Shown one piece after another: positions 17,048 to 26,270 of a DNA stretch of 64,000 nucleotides. The position numbers and the translations under genes are program-made. Under the pieces are notes generated by a model. It did no database searches. It was given only the letters and a program-made list of their open reading frames with translations, and was not told the DNA's origin. Positions within the stretch are counted from its first letter, which is position 1. Each line of letters starts with the position of its first letter. The DNA is from Rhizobiaceae bacterium. Lineage in GTDB: Bacteria > Pseudomonadota > Alphaproteobacteria > Rhizobiales > Rhizobiaceae. The stretch spans positions 1 through 64,000 of the forward strand of contig JARGOX010000026.1 in NCBI GenBank assembly GCA_029233925.1. The letters are read 5' to 3'.

Positions 17048-17950
17048 ATGACACATGATGTTATCGTCGTTGGCGGCAGTTTCGCGGGGCAGTCCGCAGC
17101 CATGCAATTGGCCCGGGCACGCCGCACGGTTCTGGTGATCGACGCGGGCAGACCGCGCAACCGTTTTGCCGATGCCACCCATGGGTTTCTTGGCCACGAT
17201 GGCAGGAAGCCGTCCGATATCATCAGTCAGGCATCGCAGCAGCTTGCCGCCTATCCGACCATCAGACAGATCCGGGCGGAAGCCGTTCAGGCCGAAAAAA
17301 ATGAGGACGGCTTTACGCTGACGCTGGCTGATGGGCAGCAGGAACGCGCCGCGCGCATCGTTCTGGCAACGGGAATAAGCGATGAACTACTCCCCATACC
17401 CGGCCTGCAGCAGCGCTGGGGCAAGACCGTTTTGCATTGCCCCTATTGCCACGGTTTCGAATTCGCGGATCGTCAACTCGGAGTGCTGGCCAGCCATCCC
17501 TTGTCCGTGCATCAGGCGACACTGATCCCGGAGTGGGGGCCGACAACCTACTTCACGCAGGGCGCGTTTGAGCCCGATCCGCAAGGGGCTGCTGATCTGG
17601 CTGCGCGGAAGGTCCGGATCGTCCGCAGCCCGATCATCGAACTGCTTGGCCCGGAGCCGGAGCTTGAAGCCGTTCGCCTCGAAAACGGAGAGACCATTCG
17701 GATGGATGCGCTGTATGTCGCGCCCCGGAGCCATTTGACCGGGTCTCTCGCGCAACAGCTTGGCTGCGCTGTGGATGACGGTCCGCTGGGTCCCTTCATT
17801 CGTGTCGATGCGCTGCACCAGACAAATATCGCCGGGATATTTGCTGCCGGCGATGCAGCGGCTCCAATGATCAATGCCACGCTCGCCTCCGCGGCAGGTG
17901 TTATCGCCGGGTTCAGCGCGCACAGATCCCTTGCCATGCCGGACGCATGA
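17048..17950 (+). CDS. thioredoxin-reductase-like NAD(P)/FAD oxidoreductase
   Basis: A 300-residue two-domain flavoprotein with an N-terminal FAD motif VVGGSFAGQSA (from residue 7), the redox-active CPYC pair (C131, C134) followed by HGFE, and the C-terminal FAD segment GIFAAGDAA. It is shorter and more divergent than housekeeping TrxB; such Rrf2-linked proteins probably reduce a thiol or serve as an oxidative-stress reductase. The ATG at 17048 is supported by AGGAAGGA upstream; a longer start at 17018 would only add basic residues. Confidence 0.85.
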   Translation: MTHDVIVVGGSFAGQSAAMQLARARRTVLVIDAGRPRNRFADATHGFLGHDGRKPSDIISQASQQLAAYPTIRQIRAEAVQAEKNEDGFTLTLADGQQERAARIVLATGISDELLPIPGLQQRWGKTVLHCPYCHGFEFADRQLGVLASHPLSVHQATLIPEWGPTTYFTQGAFEPDPQGAADLAARKVRIVRSPIIELLGPEPELEAVRLENGETIRMDALYVAPRSHLTGSLAQQLGCAVDDGPLGPFIRVDALHQTNIAGIFAAGDAAAPMINATLASAAGVIAGFSAHRSLAMPDA

Positions 17951-18070
17951 TCCATTTGCTGCCTTGGTTTTGGTGGCAGTCCCCAATAACGCGATCGGCG
18001 ACGGCGTGGACGGTGCTGATGTCATTTGCCAGTGCGTTGCAAACATCATGCTTCTTGGTAACATTGATCC

Positions 18071-18613
18071 ATGACCTATGCCGTTGTGCCGCATAATCCG
18101 CTCTGGAAACAGGCCTTTGGCGTCGAGGCCGCGGCGCTGCAGGCCGCTCTTGGTGTCAATGCCGCCAAACTGCATCACATCGGCAGTACTGCGATCCCCA
18201 ATATCCTTGCAAAACCCATCATCGATATCCTGATTGAAGTTTCCTTGCTCCAGCAGGTCGACGCGCGCGCATTACGCATGCATGCGCTTGGCTACGAAGT
18301 CATGGGCGCCTTTGGCATTCCAGGAAGACGGTTTTTCCGCAAATTTGATGGGATGGGCCCCCGGACCCATCACGTTCATATCTTCCAGCAGGGATCAGCG
18401 CATGTGGCAAGGCATCTGGCTTTTCGCGATTTCCTCCTTGCCCACCCGCAAAAGGCGCAGGAATATTCACAGCTGAAAGCAGATCTCACGCAGGGCAGTG
18501 ACATATCGCGGGAAGACTATCTCGATGGCAAGGATCCCTTCATCGAAGAGACGGAAGAACAAGCACTGGTCTGGTTCTCATTTTCCCGTATTGCCGCGGC
18601 CCGGCTGAAATGA
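18071..18613 (+). CDS. GrpB / UPF0157 family nucleotidyltransferase-like protein
   Basis: A 180-residue GrpB-family protein. Diagnostic features are HIGSTAIPNILAKPIIDILIEV (residues 36-58 in outline), which carries the GS and paired-Asp pattern of the nucleotidyltransferase fold, and THHVHIF later on. Members occur alone or fused to dephospho-CoA kinase, and their cellular role is uncertain. No partner gene is near; the preceding flavoprotein ends 120 bases upstream. Confidence 0.85.
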   Translation: MTYAVVPHNPLWKQAFGVEAAALQAALGVNAAKLHHIGSTAIPNILAKPIIDILIEVSLLQQVDARALRMHALGYEVMGAFGIPGRRFFRKFDGMGPRTHHVHIFQQGSAHVARHLAFRDFLLAHPQKAQEYSQLKADLTQGSDISREDYLDGKDPFIEETEEQALVWFSFSRIAAARLK

Positions 18614-18643
18614 GGCCAGGCCGCCACAGCGAGGATTGGTCTG

Positions 18644-20047
18644 TCAGCCCCAGTTTCTGTCATGCGCCGCATGGGTGTCGAGATAGGCACCTGATGTGAA
18701 GTGGTGGTCGTAGAAATCCGTGTCCAGCTGGTGGGCCTGCAGGTACATCAGCGTGTGGATCGCCGGCACGGTCGCCGGGAAGCGGCCGAACCTGTCATGA
18801 ATATACTGCGCCATATCCGTCACGCAGTCGATCATCGCCTCGCTGATCGTCACCGCGCTGCCGCGAATGGTGGCATTGTTCCTGTAGGGGCCATTGGTCG
18901 CGGCATTGAAGGGCCCATTGGCGCCGAACTTGCGCAGTACGACGGATTCGACCGCAGCGCGCATATCCTTGAAATGCGGCGGGCAATGGCCTTCGAAAAC
19001 GCCCTCAAGGCCGGTGACATGAGGCAGGGGCTGACCGGGTATCATGTCGAAGCGAAAGCCGAGGCCGGGCACGTCCGGGTCGCCGCTGGCGCCCAGAACG
19101 CTGAACGGGTTGATGCCCTCATACATCCATCCGCCAAGGCCCATGGCCTGCAGCATCAGGGCGCCGGCATAGCAGGCGGTCGACAGTTCCACCGTGACTT
19201 CCGTAAGGCCTAATTGTTCGACATAGGACAGCGGATAGGGGTTTTCCACATCGACGATGGATTTGTATTTCTCCATGCCGGGGATCGACTGCCCGGTCAC
19301 GTCATCATAGAGGCAGGTGCCATTCTGCACCAGGTAGCACATCACCAGCAGCATGTGCTGTGCGAGATCGGCCACCGGAATGACCAGCGTGCTGCCGGGC
19401 ACATTGGCACACCATTCATTGTGCATTTCCATGTGCTGCGGTGATGCAGGCGTATTCATCCGTCCGTCGGCCAGTTTGATGATGCGGGCCTTGTGCGTGT
19501 CCAGATAGGCTTGCAGGTCAGTTTTCCCCTCTGCGGTTTTCGTCGCATGGCCCGCCATGTCGCGCGTCGGAAAAAAATAGCTTCCATGATCGTCGGTAAA
19601 GAAGATCTCGCTCGTGTGAAAACCCGCAGCCGATGGAAAGCTCCGTCCGCCTGCGGCACCCGCATAGTTGGGCATTTTGGGAACATAGGAACGATTATAG
19701 GGAATGAGGTTTGACCAGCCGGTATTGCCGCCGACCGTCGTCAGCAGCAGCATCTGTTCCATTTCAGACAAGGGTGCGGGCTTGTGTTTCGACGTATAGG
19801 CCAATGGTCCGTCCGGGATCGAGGCACCGCGGGCAAACCGCCGCGAACGCCGGCCGTGAATGGCATCGATCAGCGGAAACCGCGTGGCCTCGATCAGCCC
19901 TTTGGGAAGGTCCTGCATGCCGTTCAGCAATATCCGGCCCCTGGTGTTGAGCTCCAAAGCAGAAGCGCGAAGGCCAACGCCGCTCAGCACCGCACCAGCG
20001 CCCAGCAGACCGGCGCCAAACAATTTTCGTCGTGATGTATCAAACAT
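18644..20047 (-). CDS. Tat-exported nitroreductase-like protein
   Basis: A 467-residue protein with a twin-arginine signal (SRRKLFGAG from residue 5, then a hydrophobic stretch ending near ASA at about residue 31), so it is folded with its cofactor before export. The mature N-terminal region has RRSRRFARG and LSEMEQMLLLTTVGGNTGW, which resemble FMN-binding segments of the nitroreductase superfamily; the C-terminal 200 residues are less familiar. The frame is open upstream to 20542, but that part is antisense to the GFA gene, and the Tat signal fixes the start at 20047. The substrate is unknown. Confidence 0.65.
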   Translation of the reverse strand: MFDTSRRKLFGAGLLGAGAVLSGVGLRASALELNTRGRILLNGMQDLPKGLIEATRFPLIDAIHGRRSRRFARGASIPDGPLAYTSKHKPAPLSEMEQMLLLTTVGGNTGWSNLIPYNRSYVPKMPNYAGAAGGRSFPSAAGFHTSEIFFTDDHGSYFFPTRDMAGHATKTAEGKTDLQAYLDTHKARIIKLADGRMNTPASPQHMEMHNEWCANVPGSTLVIPVADLAQHMLLVMCYLVQNGTCLYDDVTGQSIPGMEKYKSIVDVENPYPLSYVEQLGLTEVTVELSTACYAGALMLQAMGLGGWMYEGINPFSVLGASGDPDVPGLGFRFDMIPGQPLPHVTGLEGVFEGHCPPHFKDMRAAVESVVLRKFGANGPFNAATNGPYRNNATIRGSAVTISEAMIDCVTDMAQYIHDRFGRFPATVPAIHTLMYLQAHQLDTDFYDHHFTSGAYLDTHAAHDRNWG

Positions 20048-20231
20048 GGTGTCTCCTTTTGCGAGCGGAAATTCCGGGAGGGGGCTCGCATGGAGATCTT
20101 CTGCCATGGACAGGTCAGGCCGCGTCAGATGCGAACCGGACACAATCGGTCCAAATAGGTCATCAGGCGTCGTTGATCTTTCTGCAGGCTGGCCTGTCAG
20201 CATGCATTTGGAGCATGTCTCCGATGAGGCC

Positions 20232-20636
20232 TCAATCGAACCCGTCAAATTGCGGCAGATTGTCGGTGATTTCAAACCACGGGGCCTTGGAGCCGACAAA
20301 GATGTGGTGGGTCGGTCGGATGGTCGGATCATCGACAAGGGTTCCCAGTGGAACATGCACATATTCACCATCGCGCACGAGCGAATAGAGCAGCGATCCG
20401 CAGGTCCTGCAGTGAATGTCCTTTGCAAGCCCTTTGCCGAAGATGAGAAGATTGTCTGGGCCTTCGACGATCCGCAATTGATCGGTCTCGATCCCGCCCA
20501 TGGGTTTGAAGGCCGAGCCGGTTGTCTGCCGGCATTTGGCACAATGGCAATTCATCGCATAGGAAAATGCGTCCGCCACTTCATAACGAACGGCGCCACA
20601 CATGCATTGTCCCTTCAGGATTTGATGGTCGGTCAT
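20232..20636 (-). CDS. GFA-family zinc protein (glutathione-dependent formaldehyde-activating type)
   Basis: A 134-residue GFA/CENP-V domain protein with its zinc Cys residues in the order CMCGAVRY (N-terminus), NCHCAKCRQTTG and HCRTCGS. The family includes Gfa, which promotes glutathione adduct formation with formaldehyde, but most members are uncharacterised. It lies 184 bases upstream of the Tat protein gene on the same strand and could be co-transcribed. Confidence 0.88.
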   Translation of the reverse strand: MTDHQILKGQCMCGAVRYEVADAFSYAMNCHCAKCRQTTGSAFKPMGGIETDQLRIVEGPDNLLIFGKGLAKDIHCRTCGSLLYSLVRDGEYVHVPLGTLVDDPTIRPTHHIFVGSKAPWFEITDNLPQFDGFD

Positions 20637-20685
20637 GGCATCAACATGGAAAGGTTCCGATCAGATGATCTGCAAAAATAGATTA

Positions 20686-20904
20686 TCAGTTATCGATCGT
20701 CTTGGTTTCGTCCTTTAGGCCTTCTTCGATTGGCAGAAGTATTGGTTCGGCACCTGCGGTTCCTTTTGATGCAACCTCTGGTCCGTTGGTCAGCCACAGG
20801 AAAGCCAGCACGACAACGGAGAGAATTGCAATGCGTCCCAATACAAAGCGCATTCCCGACAGCAAGGCGCGGCGTTTCTCTTTGGTCTTCGATCGCATTA
20901 TCAT
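20686..20904 (-). CDS. small single-pass membrane protein at the end of the hydrolase operon
   Basis: A 72-residue protein with a basic N-terminus, one hydrophobic helix (about residues 22-40) and an acidic tail. It starts 22 bases after the MBL hydrolase gene on the same strand. Its size and topology would suit a membrane anchor or small regulator. I do not recognise a family, and the ribosome binding site is weak, so the assignment is tentative. Confidence 0.45.
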   Translation of the reverse strand: MIMRSKTKEKRRALLSGMRFVLGRIAILSVVVLAFLWLTNGPEVASKGTAGAEPILLPIEEGLKDETKTIDN

Positions 20905-20926
20905 TCATATCCAATCACGGTGTCGG

Positions 20927-22432
20927 TCAGATTTCCACCTCGAAATACAAATTGTCCTCGGGTTCACCCGGCGCCGTTGTTGAAACCTTTTTGGTGAAAG
21001 CCTCCCAGACGGCTTTTTTCACGCCTTTTGGCTTTTTCGGAAAGCTGTCGTCATCGGCGCAAAGCAGGCGGCCTCTGGTCTTTTCCGACAGTGCTTCCAT
21101 CAATTCTTCCAGCGGCATTTCCGTCCATTTTTTCTTTTCCGCAACCGCGCGGTTGACCGGCACCATGGCGATCAGGCCGGGATGCTCCATCATTTCCAGG
21201 CCCTTTTCCTTCAGGGTGGCATTGTGGCTGCCGTGATGGCCCACCTTGTAGAAACAGGTGCGGGCAAGCAGGTCTTTTGCACGCTTGTCCTTGCCCAGCC
21301 CGGACCATTCAACATCGTGCCAGGAAAGCCAGTTTCCCACTTGCGCGTCGGCAGGAAACAACAGGACATCTCCGTCCGGTTCCAGTTCGATGGCAAAGGC
21401 CAGCGATGTATTGTTGGTTGCCGAATCCAGTTTCATGGCAAGATCGGATGCAACGCCCGCCCATTCATGGTCAATTTTTCGCCAGCTTGCGTCACGCAGG
21501 ATCTTGCTGACAGCCTCTGCCTGCTCATCCTTTTCATTCCCGTCATCTGCATTGTCGAAGGTGGCAGTTTCTTCTGCATTCAGATAATGTTCCTGGAAGA
21601 AAGCGATATTCTCTGCTTCAAGCGCCGGGATCTCAAACGCCGGTGAAAACGGGCCGCCGGTTCCATCCAGCAAGGCTGCATTCAGCGTAAGGACGCCGAT
21701 CATGCCGCCTTCGGCCGCGCCAAATCCATAGGTCTCGGGTGCGCTGCCGGTCGGTGCCGCCTTTTTCAGAAGCTTCCTGTTACGCGGCGGCCCCAGAATG
21801 AAAACCCGCGCCTTGTCGACGCCTTCCAGGCGTCTGGGTTCACCACCGGGATCGAGATATTCAATCCTGTCGCCGGCCAGGGTCAGGGCCTTGTCGCGAC
21901 CGTCCCGTGTGGTGGCCCGAACACCAAATGCTTCCTGGTCGGCCAACGGTCCGACACCAAAGAAGGCAAGCATTTCGTTGACAGTCGCCGCCTCCTGGGT
22001 ATCGGCGGCGCCAAAGCTGGTGGATGCATTTGTCAGCGCACGCAGCGCCATGCTCTTGGCTTTGTCGAGGCTCCTGGCCTGCTCATCCCGGGGGTTCTCC
22101 GTCCAGCCTGCCCAGGCTCCCCTGACCTCAAACCGCTCTTTCCAGTCCGGCACCTGGTTGAATGCCGAAACGTGATCCCAATGCTCATGGGTAATCACCA
22201 GAAGATCTATGATTCCGGGCGTTTCGGTATCCGGGTCACCGCCCGTCGCCCGCTGCAGACTGTCAACGACGCGATGCATGATGTTGGTTGCATCAGGTGT
22301 CCCCAAAACGACCCCGCAATCGATGACAATCCGGAAGGGCTGGTCACTGTCATCACGCGGCAATTGAACCAGCAGGCAATCACCGATGCCTTGGCGATAC
22401 ATGCGAATGCGCGCTCTGTAGGACTGGCTCAT
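20927..22432 (-). CDS. metallo-beta-lactamase-fold hydrolase, ComEC/Rec2-like (copy 1)
   Basis: A 501-residue MBL-fold protein. It opens with RIRMYRQGIGDCLLVQLP, as in ComEC-type MBL domains, then has the dimetal motif THEHWDH (residues 81-87), a later ligand Asp in LLFPADAQVGNW and the HHGSHNAT motif. There is no signal peptide or membrane helix, so it is probably cytoplasmic. It is a clear paralogue of the protein at 32210-33808; shared landmarks include RIRMYRQG, THEH.DHV, GPPRN and YKVGHHGSHNATL. Its ATG overlaps the stop of the protease fusion gene (22429-22432), which implies coupled synthesis. The substrate, perhaps a nucleic acid or phosphoester, is unknown. Confidence 0.82.
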   Translation of the reverse strand: MSQSYRARIRMYRQGIGDCLLVQLPRDDSDQPFRIVIDCGVVLGTPDATNIMHRVVDSLQRATGGDPDTETPGIIDLLVITHEHWDHVSAFNQVPDWKERFEVRGAWAGWTENPRDEQARSLDKAKSMALRALTNASTSFGAADTQEAATVNEMLAFFGVGPLADQEAFGVRATTRDGRDKALTLAGDRIEYLDPGGEPRRLEGVDKARVFILGPPRNRKLLKKAAPTGSAPETYGFGAAEGGMIGVLTLNAALLDGTGGPFSPAFEIPALEAENIAFFQEHYLNAEETATFDNADDGNEKDEQAEAVSKILRDASWRKIDHEWAGVASDLAMKLDSATNNTSLAFAIELEPDGDVLLFPADAQVGNWLSWHDVEWSGLGKDKRAKDLLARTCFYKVGHHGSHNATLKEKGLEMMEHPGLIAMVPVNRAVAEKKKWTEMPLEELMEALSEKTRGRLLCADDDSFPKKPKGVKKAVWEAFTKKVSTTAPGEPEDNLYFEVEI

Positions 22433-25400
22433 AATGAATCCTCCCCATGTCCCCGGTGGACAAGCGCAAAAGGTTCCGATGGGCTTGCACGGCCACCATA
22501 ATAGTTGAAGCTCGGGCCACGCCTCAGCGACTGACGGAAATCATGTTCCTGCTGGATACGCCGGCCATTGGAGACCCGTTTGTAGATGATATAGCGGATG
22601 GTCCCGGTTTCGGCGTCGACAATCCAGGTGGCGCCGCCGCGATAGGAGCCGCCTTCGCCCGGCACTTTGCACTTCTGGGTAATTTCCACCACCAGATCCA
22701 GGCGTTCCTGGCCCACCATCGTGGCGCGTCTTGCAGGTCGGACAGAATGCACCTCAAAGCGGGTTATCTCGCGCGTCTTTCCGAGGATCGCTTCTGAGGT
22801 GCGCGTGTCCAGTGTGAAGCCCAGGCGCCCCGCTTCTTCTTCCCCGAAAGGCCGTGATTCCAATAGGGCGCGCAGCTCGATTGCCAGATGTCTGGCGGCC
22901 TTGTTGGAGATTTCGAAGGCTTTGCTACGCTCGGTTTCGAGTTTCCAGTCGCGAAAACCGACCACATTGTCCATATCGCGGAAGATACGGCGCAATTCCT
23001 CCTGCAGCGCCTCATCGATTTCCGGCGGATACCATCTCAGGCTGTCGGCTGAAATACTCTTGACGCCGTGCGGATGGATGCCCCTTTGGCGAAAGGCGAA
23101 AACGATGGCCGTGCGGTATTCATAGGGGTCATCGGGCACAAGATCGAAGTCCGAGGTAATCAGAGCCCGTAGATATTCACCCAATGTGATGCTGACCGGC
23201 GGACAATAATCCAGCGCCCTGATCGTCATGCGCAAAAGATGCCCGGCGGTTTTTGCCGCTTCACGGGCCAGACGGTTGACCAGGTCCGGATGCATGTCGC
23301 CATCGGGCAGAATGCCGCTTCCCTGCGTGGCAATGCGCAGGAGATCGGCACTGCGGCGATGATAGATGTCCAGAAAGGCATCAAACATGGCTGCAACGAG
23401 AACAGCGCCGCGATCATGGGCCTCACTGGAAGTGTTTTGAATGGTCATGAGATCGCCATTCCCGTTGGTGCCAAGGGCAGAACGCAGCGCACCATGCATG
23501 CCTGTTGCCAGACCGAACTGTCGAGCAAGACCGGTGAGGTTTGCATCGAAGGATTCACGGCCCGGCCGTGTTCTGCCTATGCTGCTTCGCAGGGCCGTGT
23601 CGTGGGTGAAATGCTGGAACAGCGCCACGAGGTCGGAGAAGGCCTCATGGAAGGCGCGTGAATCCGGATTTGACGTTTCGGCATAACGCCGATGCAATCC
23701 GTCCAGCAGCGCGTGCGATGTCTCATGGGCAATGATGTCGTAGGACAGGCAGGAAAACACGGTCGATCCCGGCGCAATGCCGGCGGGTGCGTTTTCCGCC
23801 TCGGCGAAATAGCCGAACAACAGCGCCTTTTTCATCGGGCTGTAATAGGCATTGGCTTCGCGCATGGCATGGGGATAAATCCGCAGCCGCTGCACAAATT
23901 GTTCATGGAAACTGTTGCCGATCCGCACGTGCCGCGCCGACCACAGGGATGGCCTTCCAAGCGCCTCTTCAAAATGGCACACGGTCTTGCTGGCCACGGC
24001 AAACACCATCTGCTGATGAAATCGTGGATCCGATTCCGATGGGGTCAGACCATCGGATGCCAGCAGGCTTGAATTGTTGAGGTCGACAGGCGCATAAAAT
24101 GCCTTGCTGGCGGGATCGTAGTCGACGATTTCGAAATATTCATTGACCGGTCCGACCGCGACATCGCGCCAGGGCAGGTTGATGACGGTATGGGCCAGGG
24201 GTTTGGTCCGGGTCGATGCATTGGCTGCCGGATCAGTGGTATATACCCGCAGGCGTCGGATGGTCGGCTGGTCGACGGGCGGATTTTTGGCCCTTTCGAT
24301 GCGGCGGCGTGCGTAATAGTCGGAATCCGGATCGGGTGCCGCCGCCGGGACGGAGGCCGGTTTTGCATTCAGGTCCAGCCATTTGCGAACACCTTTTGAC
24401 AGTCCCTTCTGCTCACACAAGGCTTCCTTCAGAGCATTCAGGCGTTTTGCGGGTTCCTTGATCTGCGCGATGTCTTCAATCGCATCGCCGAGAGCAGCCG
24501 ATGACTGCGATGCCTGCTGGATTTCCAGCGCAAGCATGTTGTCGAAAAGCGTTGCCTGCTCACCGGCAATGCCCAATCCGCCTATGCCGCGGATCAGTGC
24601 AAACCAGGCACTGTCCTTCTTGGCTTTCTTCAGGGCGCTGCTTTGCGGCGGGGCAATGCCCAGGGCATCATTGGACTGCAGAATGCCCCGTCCGTAATAT
24701 TTTCGAACCTCCGCTTCATGTCCGCTCCAGGAACCGGCACTGCCAAACAGGGCGTGGCGGATGGCTTCGACGCGCATCCATTTGCGTGGATATTTTTCCA
24801 GAGTCTTGCGGTTTTTCTGAATCCAGTTCGCCGCCGCCGCTGCGATTTGCGGTGTTGCCGCAGAGGTGCCTCCACCATCAAGGTCAACCTTGTCACCGCT
24901 GTGAATACGCGCCCAGGGGACATTGGGTGTAAAGGCTGCCATGGCCTCGTCCACCCGGCTGTCAGGCCCATAGTTGCCGGCCATCAGATCCGCACTCAGG
25001 TCGGCATAGGGATCGAGCCTGTCGCCATGGGTGCGCGCCTGCACACCGCAGGCGCCGACAACACGGTTGAACCGGGCCGGATAGACCAGAAACCGGGTCG
25101 GCAAATTTGCGTAATTGTTGCCCGCTGCGCTGACAATGAAGATGCCCAGATCGTAGGCGCGGTTGATGGCCTCGGCCCAGGCCTGGCTGGCAAGGCCACC
25201 CATGCTCATGGTGACGATATCGATACGGCTGGAGGGCTTGTTTGCAAGACTGTTTACATATTCAAAGGCCTGGGCAATGGCGCTGGTGCGAAACAGCACA
25301 ACGGAATTGGCCACTCGGACCGGCACCACCCGGGCAAAGGGCGCGCCGCCCAGGTCATGTTTCGAAATTCCACTGGTGCGCCAGGCCTTGCCGGCAAGGA

Positions 25401-26121
25401 TACCCAAAGTGCCCGTGCCGTGCCCCACATTGGTAAAAAAACCATCGGTGCGGTCGCGGGCATCATTGGGATGATCACGATCGACAAAATTGCGTTGCAG
25501 GTTGAAATCCATGTGGCGCGGCAATGTTGCATGGGCCGGGTCATAGCCGGTGTCAAAATGGGCAATGCGCACCCGCTCATGGTCAGTCGGGTTGCCGCTC
25601 GCCTGTCTGGCCAGATCCAGTTGGGAATGGCGCGCGTCGCGAAACCAGTCATCATCCGACAGGGTATTATAGGCCGGGTTCTGCGGATCATCGGGGCGGT
25701 GCGGATCATCGCTGCCGCCAAACCCCAGCCCTGCGGCGCTTCTGTCATCCATCATCCATTGCTGTGACAGGTCCGGTTCGGCAAATTCAATCGTTGCATT
25801 TCCCACCTGTCCGCCATTTTCGACAATCTGGTGACACAGATCCCAGGCGTTGACGGGTGGCGCTTCCATGCCCATGGAGCCCATATCCACGCTCGCAAGC
25901 CACCATCTGCCGGCGCGGCGCATGGAAAACCCTGGCTCTGCAACCTGTCTGGTCAGCGGTTCAAGCGTCAGGCCGAGATTGGTTGACCCAATCGCGAGTT
26001 GATCCTTCTGGCTGCGCGGTTTCGCACCGGCAGCAAATTTCAAAAGCAATTGTGGACGTGTTGTAACAGCAAACATTGTCGTATCACCAATTCCTGTGCG
26101 CCAGACTGAAGTGTCTGTCAT
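22429..26121 (-). CDS. fusion of a subtilisin-like (S8) serine protease and a thermolysin-like HExxH zinc protease
   Basis: A protein of about 1,230 residues. The N-terminal part has a full subtilase triad: D190 (AHFDTGYDP), H234 (NVGHGTGTLG) and S420 (GGGTSAATPQ), with oxyanion Asn in SAAGNN near residue 335. A helical linker (about 490-610) leads to a gluzincin domain with HETSH (800-804) and the third ligand and Asp in HEAFSDLVALFQ (from 826). The last 350 residues match the C-terminal part of the stand-alone zinc protease at 30027. There is no signal peptide. The start is uncertain: ATG at 26121 (used here), ATG at 26076 or an upstream start at 26274. It overlaps the MBL gene by four bases. 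Confidence 0.85.
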   Translation of the reverse strand: MTDTSVWRTGIGDTTMFAVTTRPQLLLKFAAGAKPRSQKDQLAIGSTNLGLTLEPLTRQVAEPGFSMRRAGRWWLASVDMGSMGMEAPPVNAWDLCHQIVENGGQVGNATIEFAEPDLSQQWMMDDRSAAGLGFGGSDDPHRPDDPQNPAYNTLSDDDWFRDARHSQLDLARQASGNPTDHERVRIAHFDTGYDPAHATLPRHMDFNLQRNFVDRDHPNDARDRTDGFFTNVGHGTGTLGILAGKAWRTSGISKHDLGGAPFARVVPVRVANSVVLFRTSAIAQAFEYVNSLANKPSSRIDIVTMSMGGLASQAWAEAINRAYDLGIFIVSAAGNNYANLPTRFLVYPARFNRVVGACGVQARTHGDRLDPYADLSADLMAGNYGPDSRVDEAMAAFTPNVPWARIHSGDKVDLDGGGTSAATPQIAAAAANWIQKNRKTLEKYPRKWMRVEAIRHALFGSAGSWSGHEAEVRKYYGRGILQSNDALGIAPPQSSALKKAKKDSAWFALIRGIGGLGIAGEQATLFDNMLALEIQQASQSSAALGDAIEDIAQIKEPAKRLNALKEALCEQKGLSKGVRKWLDLNAKPASVPAAAPDPDSDYYARRRIERAKNPPVDQPTIRRLRVYTTDPAANASTRTKPLAHTVINLPWRDVAVGPVNEYFEIVDYDPASKAFYAPVDLNNSSLLASDGLTPSESDPRFHQQMVFAVASKTVCHFEEALGRPSLWSARHVRIGNSFHEQFVQRLRIYPHAMREANAYYSPMKKALLFGYFAEAENAPAGIAPGSTVFSCLSYDIIAHETSHALLDGLHRRYAETSNPDSRAFHEAFSDLVALFQHFTHDTALRSSIGRTRPGRESFDANLTGLARQFGLATGMHGALRSALGTNGNGDLMTIQNTSSEAHDRGAVLVAAMFDAFLDIYHRRSADLLRIATQGSGILPDGDMHPDLVNRLAREAAKTAGHLLRMTIRALDYCPPVSITLGEYLRALITSDFDLVPDDPYEYRTAIVFAFRQRGIHPHGVKSISADSLRWYPPEIDEALQEELRRIFRDMDNVVGFRDWKLETERSKAFEISNKAARHLAIELRALLESRPFGEEEAGRLGFTLDTRTSEAILGKTREITRFEVHSVRPARRATMVGQERLDLVVEITQKCKVPGEGGSYRGGATWIVDAETGTIRYIIYKRVSNGRRIQQEHDFRQSLRRGPSFNYYGGRASPSEPFALVHRGHGEDSL

Positions 26122-26270
26122 GATGCGTCGTCTGGAGATTACTTTTATGCGCAGTGTTATTTTTAGCTGAACCGAAACCATCCGTGGATAATTCAGTTGA
26201 TCGGCAACAGGCCAGCCATCGTAGATCAGGGGCTTTGAAACGCAACCTCTTGTTGCGCAGATGATTGCCG

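Noticed and set aside
18644..20542. A 632-residue reading of the nitroreductase-like gene with a long N-terminal extension.
   Set aside because: The extra 165 residues are antisense-like to the GFA gene and have no domain features. A Tat signal begins exactly at the ATG at 20047.
24643..25767. A 374-codon open frame on the plus strand.
   Set aside because: It lies wholly opposite the subtilase part of the fusion gene, whose catalytic motifs are clear; composition is that of a GC-rich antisense frame.
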